Shown: piece by piece, positions 21,538 through 28,749 of the stretch
Numbering within the stretch: position 1 is the stretch's first letter
Layout: every line of letters starts with the position of its first letter
Assembly: GCF_014837165.1 (NCBI RefSeq)
Contig: NZ_JACSPM010000003.1
Location: forward strand, 1-64,000
Direction of reading: 5' to 3'
DNA from: Microbacterium gallinarum
GTDB lineage: Bacteria > Actinomycetota > Actinomycetes > Actinomycetales > Microbacteriaceae
DNA length: 64,000 bases
Made by a program: the position numbers and the translations under genes
The notes under the pieces: generated by a model
Databases searched by the model: none
What the model was told of the DNA's origin: nothing
Seen by the model: the letters and a program-made list of their open reading frames with translations, nothing else

Positions 21538-23106
21538 TCAGCAGTTCCGAAGGGACGACGGTGGAACCGCCCCGGTCCCGCCGGCGATCACGACAGTGCG
21601 TGGACCCTGGTCGTAGGTGAACCCGAGCGAGTGGTAGTTCGGGTCGCAGGAGCGTCCGACCAGGAGCAGCGGCGACTTCATCATTCCTGCGACTGCTGAC
21701 GCCGCCGCGGCGTCCGCGAAGCTTGAACCGATGGCGTAGAACCGGGTGTCTGCGGCCGCCGAGAGCTCGGAGGCGAGAGAGGTCGCAGTCCCGTACCGGT
21801 CGGCGCCGCTACGGCGGGTGAGGTTCGGGTCGAACGAGATCAGATCCGCTTCGATCCCTGCTGACACCACACTGGTGTCCCCGGCGATCCGCAGCGACGC
21901 AGAGTAGGAGCTGACGAGGCTCCGCGTGGCTGGGTCGAGCGATGTCCGCGTTCCGTCGACGAGCACGAGCGGGCCGCCGAGCGCCCCCGCGACCGCACCC
22001 GCGGCGAGGGCGTCGGGGAAGTTCCGTCCGGTGGCGAAGTAGGCCACGGCCGGGTCGCTGAAGAACCTTTCGGCTATCGCGCGCGACGTCGCGTAGCGGT
22101 CGGCGCCCGAGATCCTCTCCACAGTGCCGGCATACGCGCGCAGCGCGGCTTGCGTGCCGCTCGACACCGCCCCCGTCCCACCGATGACGTAGATCGTGCT
22201 CGGTCCGATCCGCTTCAGCTCTGCGGCGACCGCCGCGGGGATCCCGCTGCGGGGGACCAGGAGAACGGGCGCCCGGTTGGCGGCGGCGGCGGGAGCCGCG
22301 CTCAGCGCATCGGGGAATTCCGCACCGCTCGCGATGAATACCGTGTCGGTGGCGGCGGCACGGTAGTACCTCGCAGACAGGGCGGCGGCGGTCTGGTACC
22401 GGTCCGCGCCGGCGAGGCGTGTGTACGTCAGCGGCACGTAGCCGAATGTCAGCGCACCGATGTCGGTGTTCGCGCCGGCGGTCACCCTGGCGACTTTCCG
22501 CTCCGGGAAGTAGCGTTCGAAGCCGCTGATGTCCGGCTCGCTGTACCCGCGCAGGATGTACACGCCCGGGGCGAGCCCGCGCAGAGTGAAGGTGCCGTCC
22601 GCGCCCGGGCCGATGGGCGTTGCGATGTAGGTGCCTCCACCGCTCTGATGGGTCGTCGGATTGTAGGCGAAGGCCTGGACGGTGATGAGGTGGCTCACCC
22701 CGGCCGGGAAGCCGGCCACCGTGCCCGAGATCGTTCCCGCCGCAGCCGACAGGGTGATGTTCCGCGTCAAGCCGGCGTCGGGCACGACCAGCACCTCCGA
22801 GCCGGCAGCGAAGCGCGAACCACCGAGAAACCCCGATGCCGACTCCTCGGTCGAGATGTACACGTGGTAGCGACCCGGAGGGAGCTGTGCGGTGTAATCC
22901 GGCGTCGCGTCGACGTAACGCTCGTAGGGCACGGTGTCGGCACCGCCGAGCGAGGAGAACGTCAACCAGAAGTCGTCGTCGCCCGGCGCGCCGGTCACGG
23001 TGCCGCTCACCGTGACGAGTTCGTCGGCTGCCGTCGCCGGCGGGCCGGCGGTGACGCCCGCGAGAAGCAGTGCGGCTACCGCGAGGGCTGCCGATCGTCT
23101 GAACAT
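21538..23106 (-). CDS. Secreted cell-wall-binding (CWB2) repeat protein
   Basis: 522 aa. A signal peptide (FRRSAALAVAALLLAGV, cleavage after ATA near residue 28) is followed by two carboxypeptidase-regulatory or fibronectin-like beta domains (about 30-215). Three CWB2 (PF04122-type) repeats then run from residue 225 to the end, each with the GADRYxTA consensus (LAGADRYQTAAALS, ISGADRYATSRAIA, RSGADRYGTATSLA). CWB2 repeats anchor surface proteins non-covalently to cell-wall polymers. The start at 23106 is preferred over 23118 for its GGAGG six bases upstream. A surface-exposed role is likely; enzymatic activity is not evident. Confidence 0.88.
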   Translation of the reverse strand: MFRRSAALAVAALLLAGVTAGPPATAADELVTVSGTVTGAPGDDDFWLTFSSLGGADTVPYERYVDATPDYTAQLPPGRYHVYISTEESASGFLGGSRFAAGSEVLVVPDAGLTRNITLSAAAGTISGTVAGFPAGVSHLITVQAFAYNPTTHQSGGGTYIATPIGPGADGTFTLRGLAPGVYILRGYSEPDISGFERYFPERKVARVTAGANTDIGALTFGYVPLTYTRLAGADRYQTAAALSARYYRAAATDTVFIASGAEFPDALSAAPAAAANRAPVLLVPRSGIPAAVAAELKRIGPSTIYVIGGTGAVSSGTQAALRAYAGTVERISGADRYATSRAIAERFFSDPAVAYFATGRNFPDALAAGAVAGALGGPLVLVDGTRTSLDPATRSLVSSYSASLRIAGDTSVVSAGIEADLISFDPNLTRRSGADRYGTATSLASELSAAADTRFYAIGSSFADAAAASAVAGMMKSPLLLVGRSCDPNYHSLGFTYDQGPRTVVIAGGTGAVPPSSLRNC

Positions 23107-23211
23107 GCCGTCCTCCATCGTCGGAGTCCACTCACGCGCGCCGCGTGGGTCAACGGTAGGTGCTCTCCCGACACAGCACCAGTTCCAACTGAGGGTCGCA
23201 CTCTCGTGGTG

Positions 23212-23217
23212 CAGAAT
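23212..23217 (+). promoter_or_regulatory. -10-like box CAGAAT before a leader ORF
   Basis: CAGAAT ends 6 bases before an ATG at 23224, the same spacing as the leaderless promoters elsewhere in the window. Confidence 0.35.
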
Positions 23218-23223
23218 CGAGCG

Positions 23224-23259
23224 ATGAATTCCTGCGCCCCACGCACGGGTGCCGTTTGA
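23224..23259 (+). CDS. Candidate 11-aa leader peptide, coupled to the next gene
   Basis: ATG at 23224 encodes MNSCAPRTGAV and stops at TGA 23257-23259. The stop overlaps the TTG start of the downstream gene in a TTGA junction, so ribosomes ending here could re-initiate on it. A -10-like box 6 bases upstream makes it a leaderless ORF. It may simply be the means of starting translation of the TTG gene. Its coding status is inferred from position only. Confidence 0.35.
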   Translation: MNSCAPRTGAV

Positions 23260-24053
23260 GCGCCCCGAGCATCCTTTCGAAGACGGAGGCTGTGCTGGCC
23301 GGACTCCGGCACGGTCAGCCCGAGCAGATCACCGAGGCGCTCGAGGGATACGCGAGCGAAGAGCGGACTCCGCTGCGCAGGTTCGTGCGTCCGCAGGCCA
23401 ACGCGATGCTCGCGGCTCAGAGCGGGGCCCGCGATCCCGAGGGCCGATGGGTCGGCGCACTGGGCAATGAGCACTGGTACGCCGCTCAGGTCGCGCTGCT
23501 CGGCACCGCATCGCGGTCTCACGCGCTCCGTCAACGCACGATGGACGGTCCGGTCGCACGCGACCTCCTTCCGCGTCTCTTCCCGGACGACCTGCCGCTC
23601 TTCGTGACGGCGTTCTCGGAGCGGTTTCTGACCGATCCGAAAGCGTGGGACGGCAACCGGGGCATCGAGGCGATGTTCGATTGGGCGCAGAGGGGACTGA
23701 TCGCCCCGCCGGTGCACCAGGGGGCGGTCCTCGCCCTCATCTGCTGGGCCCCTCGGCCCTCGCTGTGGGGCTACCTGCACTCTCACCCCGTGCTGATCCG
23801 CACGACGCTCCCGGCTCTGTTCGACGTTCCAGGCGTGAGGGGCGCCTCGGCGGCGCAGCGTGATGAAGGCGGGCTCGGCGGTCGCCTGGACCGTTATGTC
23901 ATCCCCCGCCTCATTCGCGAAGGGGCGTGGACACGTGCGGAGACTCTCGAGTGGTGCACGCGTGCGCTGAACGTGCCGCGCAGCGAGTACGAGTATCGCT
24001 GGTTCCGTGGTCTGCACGACCGGATCGCCGTCGAGCGTCGGCGACCGAACTAG
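23256..24053 (+). CDS. Uncharacterised protein (possible DUF6493-like N-terminal part)
   Basis: 265 aa, helical, no signal or membrane segment. Trp/Leu-rich text such as GNEHWYAAQVALLGTA and WDGNRGIEAMFDWAQRGLI and the C-terminal GRLDRYVIPRLIREGAWTR resemble the N-terminal part of the large DUF6493 helical-repeat proteins of actinobacteria, recalled from memory and unverified. Those are usually far longer, so this may be a shortened copy. TTG 23256 is the only plausible start: no ATG or GTG lies in frame near the beginning, and it overlaps the stop of the leader ORF. Role unknown. Confidence 0.6.
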   Translation: MSAPSILSKTEAVLAGLRHGQPEQITEALEGYASEERTPLRRFVRPQANAMLAAQSGARDPEGRWVGALGNEHWYAAQVALLGTASRSHALRQRTMDGPVARDLLPRLFPDDLPLFVTAFSERFLTDPKAWDGNRGIEAMFDWAQRGLIAPPVHQGAVLALICWAPRPSLWGYLHSHPVLIRTTLPALFDVPGVRGASAAQRDEGGLGGRLDRYVIPRLIREGAWTRAETLEWCTRALNVPRSEYEYRWFRGLHDRIAVERRRPN

Positions 24054-24089
24054 CTCCGAGTGCGCGTGCGTCACCTGCGTGAGATGCGG

Positions 24090-24095
24090 AAGAAT
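24090..24095 (+). promoter_or_regulatory. -10-like box AAGAAT, leaderless
   Basis: AAGAAT ends 7 bases before the ATG at 24103. It matches the TAGAAT boxes of parA and glgP except at the first base. Confidence 0.35.
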
Positions 24096-24102
24096 CGACC
24101 GG

Positions 24103-24549
24103 ATGGATGACTCCGCCCCGCGCCGCACGACACGCCGCGTCATCGCGGTCGTGCTCCTCGCCGCCGTGATCGTCGCCGGCCTCGCCGTCCATGCCCTGCT
24201 GCCCGACACGGCGGTGACCGACATCGCGGGCGACTCCCTGTACGCCGGCGCGGCATATCTTGCGGTCGTGATCGTCGCCCCGCGCCTCGCGCCGCTCTCC
24301 GTCGGCGCGCTCGCCGCCGCGTGGTGCATCGTCATCGAGTTCTTCCAGCTGACCGGCATCCCGATGCAGCTCGGCGCGATCTTCCCGGCGTCGATGCTCG
24401 TGTTCGGCACGGTCTTCGACGGCCGCGATCTTCTCGTCTATGTGGTGACCATCGTCGTCCTCGTCGGGGCGGACGCGGTCGTCGCGGTCCTGCGCGGCAC
24501 CTCGACTGCCGACCCGCGTCGGGCTGAGGAGTCGGCGACACCGACATAG
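24103..24549 (+). CDS. DUF2809 family membrane protein
   Basis: 148 aa with four predicted membrane helices. The motif AAWCIVIEFFQLTGIP near residue 75 is characteristic of DUF2809 proteins (RYxGDxLWA...EFxQL-type small membrane proteins). The start is set by the leaderless promoter; the frame is open further upstream but runs into the preceding gene. Function unknown. Confidence 0.7.
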   Translation: MDDSAPRRTTRRVIAVVLLAAVIVAGLAVHALLPDTAVTDIAGDSLYAGAAYLAVVIVAPRLAPLSVGALAAAWCIVIEFFQLTGIPMQLGAIFPASMLVFGTVFDGRDLLVYVVTIVVLVGADAVVAVLRGTSTADPRRAEESATPT

Positions 24550-24593
24550 TGCTCGGGTTGCGGCATCCGTCACCCGCACCGACCATTGAGTGC

Positions 24594-25547
24594 ATGGGGG
24601 ATGCTGCGCCACGGGGCGCCGATCTGGGTGAGTCCGCCGGGCCGCGCGGCGGCGCGCGTCGTCAGCGGATCGGGTGGCTGCTGCTGGCGGCGATCATGCT
24701 CGTGGTCGCGGGCGTCGTCGCGGCCGCGCTGCTGGCGAGCCCGGACGCGCCGTCTGCGGCGGCGCCGTCTCCGACGTCGACCCCGACGGTGACGCCCACA
24801 CCGACCCCGACGCCCACTCCGACGCCGACGGGATTCCCCGCGAACACGGCGCAGTACGACGTGACGCAGCTGCCGCAGGTGAACGTGTTCGCCGTGATCC
24901 CGCAGCTTCCGCTCGACGACGACCCGTTCACGGAGGCCACCGGCGAGACCGCGCTCGCGCTCGGGATCGGCGCCCCGGTCTGGGCCGATCCCACCGCGGA
25001 GCCCGTCGCCTACGTGCCGCGCGAGTTCCCGTACGACGGCACGACGCTGCCGGTCGTCGAGCGGCAGGACCATTGGGTCAAGGTGCTGCTGACCGGGCGG
25101 CAGGCGGTGCCGTCGAAGGGCGACGCCGCCCAGGTGAGCGGCTGGCTGCGGGCGCAGGACGTCGAGTTAGGCTCGACCGACACCGCGGTCGAGGTGAGCA
25201 TCGCCGCGCGCACGGTCGACATCGTGCGCGACGGGGTGCCCGAGCGCATCGCGACCGACTTCGGCTGGGGAACCGACATCACCCCGACGCCGCTCGGCCG
25301 AACGTTCATCATGACGACCCGCGTCGTTCCCGAGTTCTGGTACACCCGCGGGCATCCGATCATCTACCTCGGAGTGCAGTCGCCGACCCTCGACGGATTC
25401 GGGGGAGCGGATGCCGCGGTCACGGCCTTCCACTACCACGATGAGCGTTCCGGCCCGATCTCGAACGGGTGCATCCGGCTCGATCCCGACGCGATCGCCC
25501 GGCTCGCCGAGCTGCCGCACGGGACGCCGGTCATCATCAACCCCTGA
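24594..25547 (+). CDS. L,D-transpeptidase (YkuD family), membrane-anchored
   Basis: 317 aa. One N-terminal membrane helix (about residues 25-47), then a Pro/Thr repeat linker (TPTVTPTPTPTPTPTP) through the cell wall, an SH3-like segment, and a C-terminal YkuD domain. The catalytic region has AFHYHDERSGPISNGCIRLD, with the His and nucleophile Cys near residues 280-292. These enzymes make 3-3 peptidoglycan crosslinks or attach proteins to the wall. The start ATG 24594 is chosen over GTG 24549 because it gives a normal cytoplasmic N-terminus. No membrane lipidation motif is present. Confidence 0.9.
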   Translation: MGDAAPRGADLGESAGPRGGARRQRIGWLLLAAIMLVVAGVVAAALLASPDAPSAAAPSPTSTPTVTPTPTPTPTPTPTGFPANTAQYDVTQLPQVNVFAVIPQLPLDDDPFTEATGETALALGIGAPVWADPTAEPVAYVPREFPYDGTTLPVVERQDHWVKVLLTGRQAVPSKGDAAQVSGWLRAQDVELGSTDTAVEVSIAARTVDIVRDGVPERIATDFGWGTDITPTPLGRTFIMTTRVVPEFWYTRGHPIIYLGVQSPTLDGFGGADAAVTAFHYHDERSGPISNGCIRLDPDAIARLAELPHGTPVIINP

Positions 25548-25616
25548 CCCTCCGGCAACCTGGCATGCTGGATCGCGGTGCCTCGTTCGAGGCGGCCATT
25601 GTCGGAAGGATCCCCC

Positions 25617-26603
25617 ATGAAGCAGCGCCCGCTCGGCCGCACCGCCCGTCAGGTCTCGGCGATCGGCCTCGGAACGTGGCAGCTCGGCGCCGACTGGGGC
25701 GCGGTCACCGAGGAGGACGCGACGGCTGTGCTCGCGGCATCCGTCGACCACGGCGTCACCCTCTTCGACACCGCCGACGTGTACGGCGACGGGCGGAGCG
25801 AGTCGATCATCGGACGCTTCCTCGCGGGGCGCACCGACATCACGGTAGCCACGAAGATGGGCCGGCGCCTCGCGCAGGAGCCCGAGAACTACACGCCCGA
25901 GAACTTCCGCGCGTGGACCGACCGGTCGCGCCGCAACCTCGGCGTCGACACGCTCGACCTGGTGCAGCTGCACTGCCCGCCGTCGGCCGTGATCGAGGAT
26001 GACGCGACGTACGAGGCACTCGACGCCCTGGTGGCGGACGGCAGGATCGCGGCGTACGGCGTCTCGGTCGAGACGTGCGCGCAGGCGCTCGCCGCGATCG
26101 CGCGGCCGAACGTGACCAACGTGCAGATCATCTTCAACCCGTTCCGCCTGAAGCCGCTCGACGAGGTGCTGCCGGGAGCCGCGGCTGCGGGGGTCGCGAT
26201 CTTCGCGCGGGTTCCGCTGGCGTCGGGTCTGCTCTCTGGGAAGTACACCGCGTCGACGACGTTCGCGGAGAACGACCACCGCACCTACAACCGTCACGGC
26301 GAGGCGTTCGATCGAGGCGAGACGTTCTCGGGCGTGGACTACCAGCTCGGTCTCGAGGCCGCCGATGCGCTCGCCGCCGCCCTGCCCGACGGCGTGACGC
26401 TGCCGGCGGCGACGCTCGCGTGGATCGCATCGCGTCCGGGCGTGACGACGGTGATCCCGGGTGCGCGCAACGTGCGTCAAGCGCAGTCGAATGCGGATGC
26501 CGCGGCCCTCATCGACGGCGGCTTCGATGTCGACGCATTCGATGCCGTGGTGCGCGAGGTGTACGACTTCCGGCTGCGCGAGGCGATCCACCCGCTCTGG
26601 TGA
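25617..26603 (+). CDS. Aldo/keto reductase
   Basis: 328 aa, a TIM-barrel NADPH oxidoreductase. Catalytic residues are visible in FDTADVYGDGRSE (Asp and Tyr), TVATKMGRR (Lys) and LVQLHCPP (His). NADPH-binding residues fall in VIPGARNVRQAQSNADA near the C-terminus. ATG 25617 follows GGAAGGA at 25604. Members reduce sugars, aldehydes and ketones; the substrate is unknown. Confidence 0.9.
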   Translation: MKQRPLGRTARQVSAIGLGTWQLGADWGAVTEEDATAVLAASVDHGVTLFDTADVYGDGRSESIIGRFLAGRTDITVATKMGRRLAQEPENYTPENFRAWTDRSRRNLGVDTLDLVQLHCPPSAVIEDDATYEALDALVADGRIAAYGVSVETCAQALAAIARPNVTNVQIIFNPFRLKPLDEVLPGAAAAGVAIFARVPLASGLLSGKYTASTTFAENDHRTYNRHGEAFDRGETFSGVDYQLGLEAADALAAALPDGVTLPAATLAWIASRPGVTTVIPGARNVRQAQSNADAAALIDGGFDVDAFDAVVREVYDFRLREAIHPLW

Positions 26604-26609
26604 GGTCGG

Positions 26610-27065
26610 TCAGAGCCGGAGCGTGAGGTCCCAGCCGCGGAGCCTCGCGAGGGCGACGAACGAGCCGAGCAGCAGCAGGTTCAGCACGACGGTGCGCCAG
26701 AACGCCCGGCGGAACGATCGCTTGCGGGTCTTGTGGCGGAAGAGCTGCTGGGCGATGACGGCGCCCGGCCATCCGCAGAGCAGTCCGAGTGCGAGCAGGG
26801 TCTGCTCCGAGACCCGCTGACCCGCGCGCCGGGCGGCCGACTTGTCGAGGCCGTACGCGGCGAATGCCAGCAGGCTCATCACGGCATAGAGGGCGGGCAT
26901 CCACCAGGGGAGGTCGAGCACGACGTACGCGACCGCGAACACCCCCGCGAAGACGGCCAGCGGCCACCAGCTGAGCGCCGCCGGCAGCGGCCGCGAGAGG
27001 TCGCGCGGGCGCTCGGCCGCATCGAATCCTGACGGACGGGAGCGGCGGTCGGGTGCGAGCGACAT
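26610..27065 (-). CDS. DUF1294 small membrane protein
   Basis: 151 aa with three or four hydrophobic segments. The C-terminal part (AAYGLDKSAARRAGQRVSE, then GWPGAVIAQQLFRHKT) is the DUF1294 signature, in which a conserved D-K-x-A-A and the WPG and RHKT elements recur. Some relatives carry an N-terminal cold-shock domain, absent here. The start at 27065 is fixed by a -10 box 7 bases upstream; the frame is open to 27197 but that part is Arg/Pro-rich shadow. Role unknown. Confidence 0.8.
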   Translation of the reverse strand: MSLAPDRRSRPSGFDAAERPRDLSRPLPAALSWWPLAVFAGVFAVAYVVLDLPWWMPALYAVMSLLAFAAYGLDKSAARRAGQRVSEQTLLALGLLCGWPGAVIAQQLFRHKTRKRSFRRAFWRTVVLNLLLLGSFVALARLRGWDLTLRL

Positions 27066-27072
27066 GCGCTCG

Positions 27073-27078
27073 ATCCTA
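27073..27078 (-). promoter_or_regulatory. -10 box TAGGAT of the DUF1294 gene, leaderless
   Basis: TAGGAT on the minus strand ends 7 bases before the ATG at 27065. Confidence 0.5.
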
Positions 27079-27126
27079 GGACGGGCGCGGCGTCTTGCTT
27101 CGCCCTGGTGCTCCGTCGCCGTAGGT

Positions 27127-28614
27127 TCAGGTGGGCAGCGCGCCGACGGAGGTCCAGTCAGCCCCGGTCTTGTCGATGAGGGCGTGGTACGCGCCATTGC
27201 CGATACCGCGGCCGGCGGCGTGCACCCTGTCGCCGCGCACGAGGAAGTAGTCGAACCCGACTGCGACGGCCGTCTGCAGGCGCGGTGCCGAGATGCGACG
27301 CGTCACGACGAACTGGCTCGACTCCGCCTTGGCGCCCGTGATCACGAGTATGAACGGGACGGCGAGCTCAGCAGCCGCCGCGCGCTGCTGTTCATCGGGT
27401 GTGGGAGGATCGCCCACCGCCGTCGATGCGGGCCTGACCGCGAACTCGATCGACAGGGCGGCCTCGAGCGGTGTCTGGCCGCCACCTGTCGGAGCGCCCG
27501 TGATGCGCGTCGTGAAGGCGTTCATCCGCTCGACGACAGCCTTGACTGCGGCGAGCGCGGGGGTGATGCCGGCGAGGCGATCGCTGTCTTTCTCAGCCTG
27601 CTCGATGCGCTCCTGCGCGCTCCGAGCCTTCGCGCTGTCCTGATCCTTCTCTGCGGCCAGGTCGGCCTTCGCCTTCTTCAGGTCGGCGGCGGGATCGCCC
27701 AGCGCGGTGACGAGATCGTCCACGGTCTTCGTGAGCTCAGCGGCGGCGAGATCGCCCTCGATGATCCGCCGAACGACGGCGAGAAGCGGCGAATCGGCGA
27801 TCACCGGTGCGCGGAGCGTCTCGTGACGCACCTCGCGCATGTCCTCAGTCTCCAGCAACGCGGAGATCACGGCCGCGTGCACGGTGACGGCGGGCACGTC
27901 GAACTCTGCCGTCCGCACGGCGACGTCCTGCTCGAAGAGCGATGCCACCTCCGTGATGGCGGTGCCCAGGGCTCCGGCGGCCGCGAGGGCGAGATCGGGG
28001 CCGAGCGCGCCGAACGGCCTCGGCCCGCCGTCCGGCAGCTTCGCGGCCTCCGCCAGCTCGGTGCTCGTGCGGGCCAGCTCCTGCTCGAGCACCGAGCCCT
28101 CGTCCATGATCCGCTGATAGCCGATGAGCCGGGTCGAGATGTTCGGGTCCGACGTCACGAAAAGGGGAACGTCAGCGGGAATGCTCTTGTCCGTGAGCGC
28201 CGCGGCCAGGCCCGCCGCGACGTCGGCGGCCGCCGTTCCAAGCGCGAGCGCCGTCGCCTCACCCTGGCGGAGCGCGCGGCCGTCCGAGAATGTGACGGTG
28301 TTCTTGGCCAGCGAGCTGAAGTCGGGGACTGCTTTCGAGAGCTGGTCGCGGTAGTTGGTGACGCGCGCTGCGCGGTTCTCCTCGTCGGCCTTCGCGTTCG
28401 ACAGCCGCGTCGTCTCGAGACCGAGCTCGGACTGCCGCTGCGCCAGCCGCGTGGTCTCGATGCTGACGCGTGCCTGGTCGTTCGAGATGCGGGTCGTCTC
28501 GAGAGCGATCCGAGACTGCTCGTTGGCGATCTGCGTCGTCTCGAGCTCGGCGCGCGATTTCTCGAGCGCGAGGAGCTTCTCGAATGCCGCAACCAGGTCG
28601 TCGATCTCGGCCAT
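27127..28614 (-). CDS. Uncharacterised coiled-coil protein with 14-residue repeats
   Basis: 495 aa, soluble. Near the N-terminus four 14-residue repeats (ETTQIANEQSRIAL, ETTRISNDQARVSI, ETTRLAQRQSELGL, ETTRLSNAKADEEN) form a regular amphipathic helix, likely a coiled coil or a surface-wrapping helix. A second charged coiled coil (about residues 300-350, KKAKADLAAEKDQDSAKARS) lies further on, with Ala-rich alpha/beta text between and after. The start at 28614 has GGGGG about 7 bases upstream. I recognise no enzyme motif and no family. It has no evident operon partner. Confidence 0.65.
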   Translation of the reverse strand: MAEIDDLVAAFEKLLALEKSRAELETTQIANEQSRIALETTRISNDQARVSIETTRLAQRQSELGLETTRLSNAKADEENRAARVTNYRDQLSKAVPDFSSLAKNTVTFSDGRALRQGEATALALGTAAADVAAGLAAALTDKSIPADVPLFVTSDPNISTRLIGYQRIMDEGSVLEQELARTSTELAEAAKLPDGGPRPFGALGPDLALAAAGALGTAITEVASLFEQDVAVRTAEFDVPAVTVHAAVISALLETEDMREVRHETLRAPVIADSPLLAVVRRIIEGDLAAAELTKTVDDLVTALGDPAADLKKAKADLAAEKDQDSAKARSAQERIEQAEKDSDRLAGITPALAAVKAVVERMNAFTTRITGAPTGGGQTPLEAALSIEFAVRPASTAVGDPPTPDEQQRAAAAELAVPFILVITGAKAESSQFVVTRRISAPRLQTAVAVGFDYFLVRGDRVHAAGRGIGNGAYHALIDKTGADWTSVGALPT

Positions 28615-28698
28615 GTGTGTCCCCCATCGATCACGCCCCACCGATGAGGGAGATCATGGCGCAACTTCACCCTCTTGCGGAAGAGGCGGCACGAATGA

Positions 28699-28740
28699 CG
28701 GATGCCTCGGCCCGGCGGAAGTCCCGGGCCGAGGCATCCG
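28699..28740 (-). terminator. 17-bp hairpin after the secreted beta-helix gene
   Basis: A perfect 17-bp stem (arm CGGATGCCTCGGCCCGG) with an 8-base loop starts 10 bases past the stop of the upstream minus-strand gene. The stem is built from an inverted pair of the GGATGCC heptamer that is abundant throughout the window. No T-run follows. Confidence 0.7.
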
Positions 28741-28749
28741 CTCGCCGTT

